Positions 54,101-63,300 of a stretch of 64,000 nucleotides of DNA are shown here, in pieces. The DNA is from Lachnospiraceae bacterium (lineage in GTDB: Bacteria > Bacillota > Clostridia > Lachnospirales > Lachnospiraceae). The translations under genes were made by a program, and so were the position numbers. The notes beneath the pieces were generated by a model. The model made no database searches. It saw only the letters and a list, made by a program, of their open reading frames with translations, and was not told the origin of the DNA. The stretch covers positions 1 to 64,000 of the forward strand of contig JALEJP010000039.1 of NCBI GenBank assembly GCA_022769625.1. The letters run 5' to 3'. Position 1 is the stretch's first letter. Every line of letters begins with the position of its first letter.

Positions 54101-54586
54101 GTAAAGCGTACGGATATCCTGAAGCTTACACTTAAGAGCTCCATCCCTGCTCTGAGCGATCTGTTCCTCTAACTGCTCCAGGGACACATCATACTGCTTC
54201 AATTCCGAAATAACCGATTTCACCTGCGAAATATAGCCTGGTTTGCGGAAATTGCTCCCCAGCATGGTCAGACTGCTCTGCTGTCTGGATGCAACTCTTC
54301 GAAGAAGCAGATTTTTTCCGGTATCTTCCAGCACCGTATGGGTATTCACTCCCACCTCTTCAAACACACGCCAGGCCAGGCGCTGGAAGCTTAACACATC
54401 AATATTTAATATGCCCTTTCTCGGATGAAGCTCCACAAGCTCCTTCTGCGTCTGCAGCGTAAACTGTTCCGGAACAATAACAAGAAATTCCCGCCCGGGT
54501 TCTTCGAGAGACTGCCGGATGATTTTTTCGTAAAGGGTGCGTGTTTTCCCGCTGCCCGAAGGGCCATAAATAAATTGGAGAGACAT
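51182..54586 (-). CDS. addB: ATP-dependent nuclease subunit B
   Basis: 1134 aa, full length. P-loop GPSGSGKT at residues 8-15, degenerate helicase domains, and a C-terminal nuclease with VFVKVVDYKSGN. The Fe-S cysteines are visible: one near residue 780 in FSACAYAHF and CDYCPFGAIC near the end. First gene of addBA; GAGGAAGGA precedes its ATG. It lies behind valS and its terminator, so it should have its own promoter, not clearly seen. Confidence 0.97.
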   Translation of the reverse strand: MSLQFIYGPSGSGKTRTLYEKIIRQSLEEPGREFLVIVPEQFTLQTQKELVELHPRKGILNIDVLSFQRLAWRVFEEVGVNTHTVLEDTGKNLLLRRVASRQQSSLTMLGSNFRKPGYISQVKSVISELKQYDVSLEQLEEQIAQSRDGALKCKLQDIRTLYAGFQEELQGKYITSEEILEELCKTAEKSDILRGCVIGLDGFTGFTPIQKKLLRRLMVTADKIMVTVTLDAGEDPMRKVPMHRLSYFSRKTIQGLAALAQESRCELDEPVVLGRKGSIRFQEAPALGFLERHLFRPGNAVYGAEQNSLSVHVSKDAKGEAEFAARTIWHLVREEGLRYREIAVITGDMASFGDPVKKIFAEYEIPCFLDRTRKIILNPMIEFLRAALEIAAKSFRYESMFRYLRTGLTGLSVEEIDLLENYVLARGIRSRKRWEEDWNTPTKEISPEEVEKCQKLKGKILGPLCAFVDQVKGNKGTVRQKTEALYQLLVHYDIQKKMAEYEQLFTQMEAFDTAGEYHQIYGIVMELFDKMAELLGDEPMSLSEYMEILDAGFEEAKVGMIPATSDCVLVGDMERTRLKDIKVLFFLGLNDGWVPRKEEKSSILSDMDREVLEESGMELAPTSRENSYIQKFYLYLNLTKPSRRLYLSCGRMAPDGKALRPSYVIGTILRMFPGLKTEDEDVCENPIRRITSPRSGLPYLTEGLRKAAVGELDGGTLGLYGWYEQQEDYREKVRTLLDAAFLTCESRNMSSGAAKALYGQTLVNSVSRLEQFSACAYAHFLRYGLQISERETFEFKPVDMGNIFHRVIECYSRKVEESEYTWFTIPKEEQERLTEETVNEVSEEYAGFLLHSSARNDYMIVRMHRIMRRTIWALTNQVRAGKFVPVNFEVSFTTVSDLDSVNILLSEEEKMKLRGRIDRIDTCEFADRVFVKVVDYKSGNSQFDLVALYYGLQLQLVVYLNAALELEKRLHPRKKIVPAGIFYYHMQDPMLEKNGEETQEQVQRRILKKLCPNGLVNADPDAVSAMDVSFEKTSDVIPVAKNKDGSYSRASSVAAGEQFEQLSRFVTEKMKEIGCSILAGEADAAPYERKGQTACDYCPFGAICLFDRKVPGTRYRRLREWTPQEIWEFLQEDE

Positions 54587-54617
54587 AAACGTTTCCTTCC
54601 TCCTGCAAAGTTGTAAG

Positions 54618-54650
54618 AAGAGCGGGGCACTTTTTCATGCTCCGCTCTCT
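54618..54650 (-). terminator. Terminator of valS
   Basis: AGAGCGGGGCA and TGCTCCGCTCT pair around a short loop, just after the valS stop. On the minus strand it continues TCTTCTTACAAC, a moderate T tract. Confidence 0.65.
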
Positions 54651-54663
54651 CCTGTTCTTCTTT

Positions 54664-57312
54664 TTATTTTTCCAGATGGGAAAGTCTTTCCTTTACCTGT
54701 GCCATCATCTGGGTATATTTTTCCAGCTTGGCTCTTTCTTCCGCAACCTTGCTCTCCGGCGCCTTGCTCATAAAGCGCTCATTGTTCAGCATGCCGTTGA
54801 CACGCGCCAGCTCCTTTGTCAGACGTTCTTCTTCCTTTTTCAGACGTCCGATCTCTTTTTCGATATCCACAAGCTCCGCAAAGGGCATGTAGATCACCGC
54901 CTCCGGAAGCACTGCGGAAACAGCGTCCTCATCGATACCCGCGCGGTCTCCCTGCACGATCACCTCACTGGCATACCCCAGTGTCGCAAAGAATACCTTT
55001 CCATTTTCAAAAATCTCTCTAACTTCCTGTTTTTCCGATACCACATATACCTTTGCTTTTTTACTTGGAGGAACATTCATGCCGGTGCGGACGTTGCGGA
55101 TGGCACGTACCGCTTCTTTTATACTTTCCACTGCCGCCTCATCCCTGGCAAAATCCCATTCCCCGGTAAATTCCGGCCATTTTGAGATCATGATGGACTC
55201 TTCCTCCGACTGCAGGGTACAGAAGATTTCCTCTGTGATAAACGGCATATACGGGTGCAGAAGCTTCAGGGCGTTCACCAGAACCGTCTTCAGCGTCCAC
55301 AGCGCAGCTGCCTTGGTGGTATCCTCATCATTGTACAGACGCGGCTTCACCATCTCAATGTACCAGTCACAGAATTCCTCCCAGATGAAGTCATAAACCT
55401 TCTGAACGGCAATACCCAGCTCATATTTGTCCATGTTCTCGGTGACTACCTTTGCCAGCGTGTTGACCTTGGAGAGGATCCATTTATCGGCTGCAGTCAG
55501 CTGATCCTTCGGCATCTGTGCCGGAACCTCCGCTTTTTCCAGGTTCATCATGATAAATCGGGATGCGTTCCACACCTTGTTTGCAAAATTACGGCTGGCT
55601 TCCACACGCTCCATGTAGAAACGCATGTCATTTCCAGGTGCATTGCCGGTGATCAGAGTCAGACGCAGCGCATCGGCACCGTACTGGTCAATGATCTCCA
55701 GCGGGTCAATACCATTTCCCAGAGATTTGCTCATCTTGCGTCCCTGGGAATCGCGTACCAGTCCGTGAATCAGTACATGATGGAAGGGAACCTGGTCTGT
55801 CTGCTCCAGGGCAGAGAAAACCATACGGATTACCCAGAAGAAAATGATGTCATAACCGGTCACCAGCACATCAGTGGGATAAAAATACTCAAAATCCTCT
55901 GTCTTTTCCGGCCATCCAAGGGTCGAGAACGGCCACAGGGCAGAGGAGAACCAGGTATCCAGGGTATCCTCATCCTGGGTCAGATGCGTATGTCCACATT
56001 TCGGACAAACCGTCGGCTGCTCCTTTGCCACCACGACTTCACCGCATTTGTCGCAATAATAAGCCGGAATCCGGTGACCCCACCAGAGCTGACGGGAAAT
56101 ACACCAGTCACGGATGTTCTCCAGCCAGTGCAGATAAATCTTGTCAAAACGATCCGGAACAAAATTCAGCTTGTGCTCCTTCAGGGCCTGAATAGCCGGT
56201 TTTGCCATTTCCTCCATCTTTACAAACCACTGCGGTTTGATCATGGGCTCAACGGTAGTCTTGCAGCGGTCATGGGTTCCCACGCTGTGTGTATGCGGAA
56301 CGACTTTAACCAGAAGTCCCTGGGCATCCAGATCCGCAACCATTGCCTTTCTTGCCTCATACCGGTCCATCCCCGCATATTTGCCGCCAAGCTCGTTGAT
56401 GGTGGCATCATCGTTCATAATATTGATTTCCGGAAGGTTGTGACGTTTTCCTACCTCAAAGTCGTTGGGGTCATGTGCCGGCGTGATCTTTACACATCCG
56501 GTACCAAACTCCTTATCCACGTAGGCATCTGCGATCACCGGAATCTCACGATCGGTAAGCGGCAGCTTCAGCATCTTTCCAACCAGATCCTGATAGCGCT
56601 CGTCATCCGGATTGACTGCCACCGCCGTATCACCAAGCAGAGTCTCCGGACGGGTCGTGGCGATCTCTACAAAACGTCCCTCTTCGCCCACGATGGGATA
56701 ATTGATATGCCAGAAAAATCCGTCCTGATCCACATGCTCTACCTCCGCATCGGAAATAGAGGTCTGGCAGACCGGACACCAGTTGATGATTCTGGAACCT
56801 TTGTAAATATATCCTTTTTCATATAATTTCACAAAAACTTCTTCAACTGCCCTGGAACAGCCTTCATCCATGGTAAAACGCTCTCTGTCCCAGTCAGCGG
56901 AAGAGCCAAGCTTCTTTAACTGATTGACGATACGTCCGCCGTACTCTTCCTTCCATTCCCAGGCGTGCTTTAAAAACTCCTCACGTCCGATCTCATTTTT
57001 GTCAATCCCCTGCTCTTTGAGCTTTTCAATGACCTTAACCTCTGTGGCAATGGCCGCATGATCCGTACCCGGCTGCCACAGTGCATTGTATCCCTGCATT
57101 CTCTTATAACGGATCAGAATATCCTGCATGGTGTTGTCCAGCGCGTGTCCCATATGCAGCTGCCCGGTAACGTTTGGCGGCGGCATTACGATCGTGAACG
57201 GCTTTTTGCTGCGGTCCACTTCTGCGTGAAAATATTTCTTATCCAGCCACTTCTGATAGATACGATCCTCAATACCCTTCGGATCATAAGTCTTTGCTAA
57301 TTCCTTACTCAT
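54664..57312 (-). CDS. valS: Valyl-tRNA synthetase
   Basis: 882 aa class I synthetase. HIGH motif in [14 protein letters not shown], the editing domain ([19 protein letters not shown]), KMSKS in [15 protein letters not shown], and a C-terminal coiled coil ([22 protein letters not shown]). Start ATG 57312 follows AGGAGG by 6 bases; an in-frame upstream extension would read into the leader. A T-box leader at 57385-57680 controls it, sensing uncharged tRNA-Val. Confidence 0.98.
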   Translation of the reverse strand: MSKELAKTYDPKGIEDRIYQKWLDKKYFHAEVDRSKKPFTIVMPPPNVTGQLHMGHALDNTMQDILIRYKRMQGYNALWQPGTDHAAIATEVKVIEKLKEQGIDKNEIGREEFLKHAWEWKEEYGGRIVNQLKKLGSSADWDRERFTMDEGCSRAVEEVFVKLYEKGYIYKGSRIINWCPVCQTSISDAEVEHVDQDGFFWHINYPIVGEEGRFVEIATTRPETLLGDTAVAVNPDDERYQDLVGKMLKLPLTDREIPVIADAYVDKEFGTGCVKITPAHDPNDFEVGKRHNLPEINIMNDDATINELGGKYAGMDRYEARKAMVADLDAQGLLVKVVPHTHSVGTHDRCKTTVEPMIKPQWFVKMEEMAKPAIQALKEHKLNFVPDRFDKIYLHWLENIRDWCISRQLWWGHRIPAYYCDKCGEVVVAKEQPTVCPKCGHTHLTQDEDTLDTWFSSALWPFSTLGWPEKTEDFEYFYPTDVLVTGYDIIFFWVIRMVFSALEQTDQVPFHHVLIHGLVRDSQGRKMSKSLGNGIDPLEIIDQYGADALRLTLITGNAPGNDMRFYMERVEASRNFANKVWNASRFIMMNLEKAEVPAQMPKDQLTAADKWILSKVNTLAKVVTENMDKYELGIAVQKVYDFIWEEFCDWYIEMVKPRLYNDEDTTKAAALWTLKTVLVNALKLLHPYMPFITEEIFCTLQSEEESIMISKWPEFTGEWDFARDEAAVESIKEAVRAIRNVRTGMNVPPSKKAKVYVVSEKQEVREIFENGKVFFATLGYASEVIVQGDRAGIDEDAVSAVLPEAVIYMPFAELVDIEKEIGRLKKEEERLTKELARVNGMLNNERFMSKAPESKVAEERAKLEKYTQMMAQVKERLSHLEK

Positions 57313-57384
57313 CTCGTTCCTCCTGAATGTATCATCCGCAGCAGAGTCTGTCTGATACAGAAAACGTCTTTTCTGTTCTGTTAT

Positions 57385-57680
57385 CAAAAAAAGCCCTCTG
57401 CACATCTGTGCAAAGGGCGAATCTGTCGCGGTACCACCTTTTTCATATACAGCTGATCTGTATACCTCATTTCTCCATAACGCTGAGCTGCGTGAAAACC
57501 TACTGTCCGCAAACCATCATCCGCCGAACCCGTTCAGTCCCCCGGTTCCAAAGCTACCTTCCATACATTCGTCCTTAAGCTTCCTTTCAGCCTGTGAGAA
57601 GCTCTCTCTGAAAGCGTCCTGCATGTACTCCTCTTTTTCATCACCTTTTTCTACAGCTAATCATAACGAAGGCTCGCAGA
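57385..57680 (-). promoter_or_regulatory. T-box leader of valS
   Basis: Minus strand. The T-box sequence GGTGGTACCGCG is at 57427-57438, followed by terminator arms GCCCTTTGCAC/GTGCAGAGGGC (57393-57418) and seven T residues. Upstream (57440-57680) are the stems of the leader. Uncharged tRNA would prevent terminator formation. I could not fix the valine specifier codon with confidence; the amino acid is taken from the gene it precedes. Confidence 0.95.
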
Positions 57681-57726
57681 TTTGTCAAGCCCGAATCTGA
57701 CGTCTTCTCCTGTAAACCGAACCCCT

Positions 57727-59451
57727 CTATTTGGCCGTGGCTGCCAGCTTCATGCTGCGGTCTTCTTCATCCAGCTGAATGATATTTTTCAGATGAATTT
57801 CTTCCCGGATAACTTCCGCAATGCTGATACAGTTGTGATTCATCCGGTCCAGTCCCTGCAGAACCGTGCTGAAGGCCGCGGTAAACTCCGGACTACATTT
57901 TCCCTTCTTCAGACGTTCAAAATGGTTTTTCATGAGTCTTCCCTGTACGTTAAAGGCCTCTCCCCTCTTGTCCAGTACACACTGGGCTGCCTGTTCATCT
58001 CCCTCATACAGGGCATCTCCGATTTCTCCCAGCATCTGTACCACGGCTTTCAGGCTGTCCTCAATCTCTTTAATAGCTTCCTTTGAAAATCTGCATCCTT
58101 TCTTCCCGCTCCGTCCGGCGATTTCCGCAATCTCCGCGCTGCAGTCCCCGATGCGCTCCGTCTCATTCATCAGATAGAGATAAGCCGCTGTCTGCCTTGC
58201 CTGTTCCTCCGTCAGGATACCGGCTGACATCAGTACGGACATGTAACGGACACATTCTTCATGTACACCGGCCAGATTCTGTGCATCCTGTTCCACCTCT
58301 TTGGCCGCTTCCGGACTGCGGTTCAAAAAGACATCTCCTGCTTTTTCCACAATGCGGGATACGGTTTTTGTCATATGGATCACTTCCTTGCGGATCAGAT
58401 GGATCGCAAACACCGGCTGTCCCACCAGATTGGTATCAATATAAGAAGGACGGTTTGGAACCAGTTCCCCGCTTTCCTCTCCCGGAACCAGCTTCATGAC
58501 GATTTTTACCATCAGCCAGATCAATGGCAGCCAGATCAGCGTATTTACCAGGTTAAATGTGGTATGCGCGTTGGCGATCTGCCTGGAGATCACTTCCACC
58601 TCATTCCCCTTTGGTGAGATCCACTGGATAAATTTTGCAAACCAGGGAATGATCCACAGAAATACAAAGCTTCCTGTAATATTAAACACACTATGAGCCA
58701 CTGCCGTTCGCTTGGCATTTTTTGACTGTCCCACGCTTGCCAGAAGTGCAGTGATGGTGGTACCGATATTGTCACCCAGCAAAATGGGGATTGCCCCGGT
58801 AAGTCCAATGATGCTTGTCACCCCATCCGGTCCGGCCTGCATGGCAAAATTCTGCAAAACGGCAATGGTGGCACTGCTGCTTTGAACCACCAGTGTCATA
58901 ACCGTTCCAAGCAGCACTCCGAGGATCGGAATATCCGAAACCTTCCCCATCAATTCCGTAAAGACAGGGCTGGATGCCAGAGGCTTCATGACATTTCCCA
59001 TGGTAATGATTCCAACAAACAAAAGGCCAAAAGCAAAAACTGTCTGACCCAGATTTTTAATAAACTCTTTTTTCCCGAAGAACTGCAGAAGAAATCCGAT
59101 GAACACAATCGGCCATACCAGATCATCGATTTTAAAAGCAATCAGCTGAGCAGTCATCGTTGTACCGATGTTGGCACCCAGGATCACGGAGATTGCCTGA
59201 GGAAGCTGCATCAGCCCGGCACTGACAAACCCGATCACCATAACCGTGGTCGCACTGCTGCTCTGAAGCACTGCTGTTACAAGCGCACCTGCCAGTACGC
59301 CCATGACCGGATTTTTCGTGAGGATGGCAAGTACCTTTTTCATTCTCTCCCCTGCAGCCTTCTGCAGACCCTCACTCATCAGATTCATACCGTAAATAAA
59401 TACCGCCAGACCGCCAAGCAGCCCGAAAACTACCTCCATCGTCTCTTTCAT
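57727..59451 (-). CDS. Na/Pi cotransporter family protein (NptA/PhoU)
   Basis: 574 aa. Two inverted Na/Pi repeats, each with the QSSSAT signature (TAVLQSSSATTVMVIGF and TLVVQSSSATIAVLQNF) and glycine-rich GANIGTT / GDNIGTT motifs, then a C-terminal PhoU-like helical domain (from about 370). It would import phosphate with sodium. Start ATG 59451 has GGGAGAAG just upstream; the longer frame would translate a palindromic repeat. Monocistronic. Confidence 0.92.
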   Translation of the reverse strand: MKETMEVVFGLLGGLAVFIYGMNLMSEGLQKAAGERMKKVLAILTKNPVMGVLAGALVTAVLQSSSATTVMVIGFVSAGLMQLPQAISVILGANIGTTMTAQLIAFKIDDLVWPIVFIGFLLQFFGKKEFIKNLGQTVFAFGLLFVGIITMGNVMKPLASSPVFTELMGKVSDIPILGVLLGTVMTLVVQSSSATIAVLQNFAMQAGPDGVTSIIGLTGAIPILLGDNIGTTITALLASVGQSKNAKRTAVAHSVFNITGSFVFLWIIPWFAKFIQWISPKGNEVEVISRQIANAHTTFNLVNTLIWLPLIWLMVKIVMKLVPGEESGELVPNRPSYIDTNLVGQPVFAIHLIRKEVIHMTKTVSRIVEKAGDVFLNRSPEAAKEVEQDAQNLAGVHEECVRYMSVLMSAGILTEEQARQTAAYLYLMNETERIGDCSAEIAEIAGRSGKKGCRFSKEAIKEIEDSLKAVVQMLGEIGDALYEGDEQAAQCVLDKRGEAFNVQGRLMKNHFERLKKGKCSPEFTAAFSTVLQGLDRMNHNCISIAEVIREEIHLKNIIQLDEEDRSMKLAATAK

Positions 59452-59535
59452 CCTGTACTTCTCCCTTACATGACTCATTTTCCTTTTGTACCGCAAGATT
59501 AAGCGGAATAAATAAAAACAAAAGTGCGTTAATCT

Positions 59536-59563
59536 CACAGGAAATTCGAAGAAATTTCCTGTG
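59536..59563. repeat. Dispersed palindromic hairpin, second copy
   Basis: CACAGGAAATTC and GAAATTTCCTGTG form a 12-bp stem with loop GAA. It shares the core of the 18-bp hairpin at 40062-40101. Confidence 0.75.
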
Positions 59564-59570
59564 TAAAAGA

Positions 59571-59604
59571 ATAACAGCACTGTGTAAAATCCAGTGCTGT
59601 TCTT
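59571..59604 (-). terminator. Terminator of the RND-TetR operon
   Basis: AACAGCACTG and CAGTGCTGTT form a 10-bp stem about 20 bases beyond the TetR stop codon, followed on the minus strand by ATTCTTTTAC. Confidence 0.75.
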
Positions 59605-59623
59605 TGTAAAATTCATGTAAAGA

Positions 59624-60295
59624 TTAGACCACGCCCGCCTGCATCATTTGCAGGATACTCTGATACAGGAATTCTTTCATCTCCTCCGTTGTCACCTGAG
59701 ACTCCTTCCCCCTGCGTTCCAGATAATAAATGTATCCCAGAATCTGTGTCACACATGCATGGATGACAAAATAGACTTTCGGTTCTCCCTGAATCAGATT
59801 CTCTTTTCTGGCCTGCCCGGAAAGAATTCTGGCAAACACCTCGATCCGCTCTTCAATCTCCGGACAGTGCAGCACCTTTTCCATGAGTTCCCGTTTATCA
59901 AACATGGACTGAAGATAAAAATCCAGATAGCGGCACCACTCTCTGCGCCTGGAAAAATTCTGTCCAATATTATCCAGAAGGGCGTACAGCTTTTCCCGAA
60001 AGCTTCCCTCCGCTTCCACATACGTCCAGAGTTTTTCCACTTCCCGGATCATGCTGTAGAGAAACGCACAGCCGAGCATCTCCTCCTTACTCTGAAAATA
60101 CTCGTATGCTGTGCCTTTTCCGATTCCGGCCTTCCTGGTAATCTCCGAGACACGCAGACGATTCATATCCACACCCTCAGCCATAAATTCATTGATTGCC
60201 CGGTAGATCTCCAGAACCTTCGGAGAAGGACTGCCAACCAGCTTCCGCATCCTCTCCTCCGATAACGTTTTTCTCTTTTCCTCTGTTTCTTTCAT
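59624..60295 (-). CDS. TetR-family regulator
   Basis: 223 aa. The N-terminal helix-turn-helix is clear (RVSEITRKAGIGKGTAYEYFQSKEEMLG, residues 45-75); the rest is an all-helical ligand domain without a family-specific signature. It follows the efflux pump gene by 13 bases on the same strand, so it is co-transcribed and probably controls that pump by feedback. The start at 60295 has a rather distant ribosome site (AAGGTGAG about 12 bases upstream). Confidence 0.88.
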   Translation of the reverse strand: MKETEEKRKTLSEERMRKLVGSPSPKVLEIYRAINEFMAEGVDMNRLRVSEITRKAGIGKGTAYEYFQSKEEMLGCAFLYSMIREVEKLWTYVEAEGSFREKLYALLDNIGQNFSRRREWCRYLDFYLQSMFDKRELMEKVLHCPEIEERIEVFARILSGQARKENLIQGEPKVYFVIHACVTQILGYIYYLERRGKESQVTTEEMKEFLYQSILQMMQAGVV

Positions 60296-60308
60296 CGTCT
60301 TATCTCAC

Positions 60309-63300
60309 TCACCTTTCGGCATCCTGCAGCCCGGGCAGATCCTCTTCCTCATATTTTTTCATTTTTCCGCGGTTCAGCACATCATAGATACAGGGCACCA
60401 CAAAAAGAGTCAGCAATGTTCCGTAAATCAGACCACCGATCACCACGATTGCCATGGGCTGTACCATATCTGCCCCCATACCGCGTCCCAGCGCCATGCT
60501 GAACAGACCGAGTATCGTAGTCAGTGCCGTCATAATAACCGGACGAAGTCTGGTGCGTCCCGCTTCCACCAGTGCTTCCTTTTTCTCCATTCCGGAAAGT
60601 CTTAACTGATTGGTATAATCCACCAGCACGATACCATTGTTTACGATAATGCCGCAGAGCATGACAAAGCCAATCATGGCAATGACACTGACCGGATTGC
60701 CCGTCAGATACAGTCCCAGAAATCCTCCGGTAAAGGCCAGAGGCAGCGTAAACATAACGATAAACGGAGACAGCAGAGACTGGAACTGTGCCACCATGAT
60801 CAGGTACATGAATGCGATGGCAAGCACCAGCATCAGCCCAACCTGCTTCATGGCATTATTGATCGTCTCGTCTTCGCCGGACATTTCCAGCTCGCATCCG
60901 GCAGGAACCTGATAAGTATCCAGCTTTTTCTGTACGTCGGCAGCCACCAGACCGATGTTGTAGCCGTCCTCAAGACTGGCTGTAACTGTCACATAACGTG
61001 TCTGATTTTTACGGCTGATGGAAGCAAATCCTTCCGCATCTTCAAACTCCACAAGATCGCTTAATCTGACCTCCACCTCTTTGCCGTCTTTATCCGTGCC
61101 TGTCATCTTCAGCTTTTTCACGGTTTCCCGGGTCAGCGCTTCATCACGGTCTGAAGTCACCATCACATCGTAATCCTTCTCATCCGTGCTCAGTGTGGTC
61201 GCACTGCCGGCTTCCGCAAGCCTGCCCTGGAGGAACTGGTAGACCTGCGCGGTCGTCAGATTATACTCCGTGGCTTTTTCTTTGTTTACTCTTATGCGCA
61301 GCTCAGTGGTCTTCTCCTCGATACCGTCTGACACCTCCGTGGTACCCTCAACACTTTCTACCAGCTTTGCAACCTCGGCCGCCGTCTCCTTGATTTTATC
61401 CAGATCACGTCCTTTAACTTCGATGGAAATGCCGCTTCCGCCAAGAGCAGACAGATCCATGGTGCTTGCCTGAACGGATACCTCGCAGTCCAGATCGGTC
61501 ATTTTCTTCTCAATTTCTCCTGCAATTTCTTCATTTGTTTTCTTTTTGTTCTCATCCAGAAGAATGTAGAGCGTAGTCTCATCGGTGGATGAGCTGCCCC
61601 CCGTTCCCATAATGCTCATACCGCCTGAGCTTGCCATGGCACCCACTTCGGTGACACCTTCCACAGACAGGATCCTTTCCACCACCTGATCTGTCAGCTC
61701 TCCCGTTTCTTCCAGGGTAAAACCTTCTTTTGCAGTCACGGTTGCCGACATCTGCGTACTGTCCATGTCGGACATAAATGCCGTTCCTCTGCTGACGGAA
61801 AGCAGAGCACTTACAACCAGCACCAGCACAGAAGCGCCAAGTACCAGCCACTTTTTCCCAAGAACAGCAGACAGAAATCTGGCATAACCGTTCTGCAGTT
61901 TTTCAAACCACAGGGATCGCTTCTCCGGGGTGTTTTTCAGCAGCCCTGCCCCCATCATCGGCACAAGAGTCAGGGCAACTACAAGACTTGCCAGCAATGC
62001 ATAGGCAATGGTCAGCCCCATATCCACAAACAGCTGTCTTGTAATACCTTCGGTAAATATAATCGGAGCAAACACACACACCGTTGTCAGGGTGGAAGCC
62101 ACAATGGCTCCGGATACCTGCTTTGCACCTTCAATCGCCGCTTTTCTCGGAGGCATGCCGCTGCTTCTCATGCGGTAAATGTTTTCAATCACGACGATGG
62201 AGTTATCCACCAGCATACCTACACCAAGGGCAAGTCCGGACAGAGAAATAATGTTCAGCGTTACCCCGGAGAAATACATCAGCACAATCGCCGTCATGAT
62301 ACTGATGGGAATAGAAAATGCAATGACGATCGTGGGACGTATACTCTTTAAGAACAGGAAAAGTACAAGGATGGCTAACACTGCTCCATACAGCATATTT
62401 TTAATGACAGAGTCCACTACCATATCAATGTAAACACCCTGATCCATCAATGTGAGCATGTGCAGATTTTCCAATGAATCCTCCAGTTCTGCGAATTTGT
62501 CTTTGATACGGTCTGAGACCTCCCCGGTGGAATAACCGGACTGCTTCTGAAGCGTAAACAGAATCCCCGGATTGCCGTTGATTTTTGCATAAACCTCACT
62601 GCTGTTGTCTGCAACCGCCACGTCAGCCACATCCGAAAGCCGGATCGGATCCAGACCATCAATATGCATATCCATCAGTACCAGATCTTCCATATCCTCC
62701 GCATCGGTGAATTTATCACCCACACGTACCAGATAGTCGGTCCCCTCCTCAGTCACATATCCGGCCGGCATGGAGAAATTCTGCGCTTTCAGAATATTCC
62801 GGATGGTGTCTGCCGTCACGATCTTCTCCGCGTCCGCCTGTTCATAGGCCTCCTCTTTCTGGTCATCCAGCTGTGTTTTAGCCGTATCGATCTGTGTCTC
62901 CCCCAGATCAAGCTTTGCCTTGTTGGAAGCAATCTCGATGGTTGCGGAAATCTTCTGTGCATTCAGCTGGGCAAGTGCTGCGGCAACCGTGGTCTTTCCC
63001 GATGCTATCTGTGTCCTGGCACTTTCCAGCTGTGTTTTGGCACTCTGAAGCTGTTCCTTTCCGGAAGCCATTTTTTTCTTTGCTTCCGCAATCTTCTTTT
63101 TGCCCGCATCCAGCTCCTTCTGCTGCTTCGCGCTGGAATCAATGGCGGACTGCAGCGTGGCAATATTGCTCTCCAGGCTTACCTTCTGGGCGATCAGCTC
63201 TGTTTTTTTATTGTTGATCCCCTGCTTGATGGAATCCAGATTTCCATCCGCGGAAATGCCAAGCTGCGACAGACTTGCTTTCAAAGCCGTAAGGCCTGCC

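Noticed and set aside
55255-56826. Plus-strand open frame of 523 codons inside valS
   Set aside because: Antisense shadow of conserved valS blocks.
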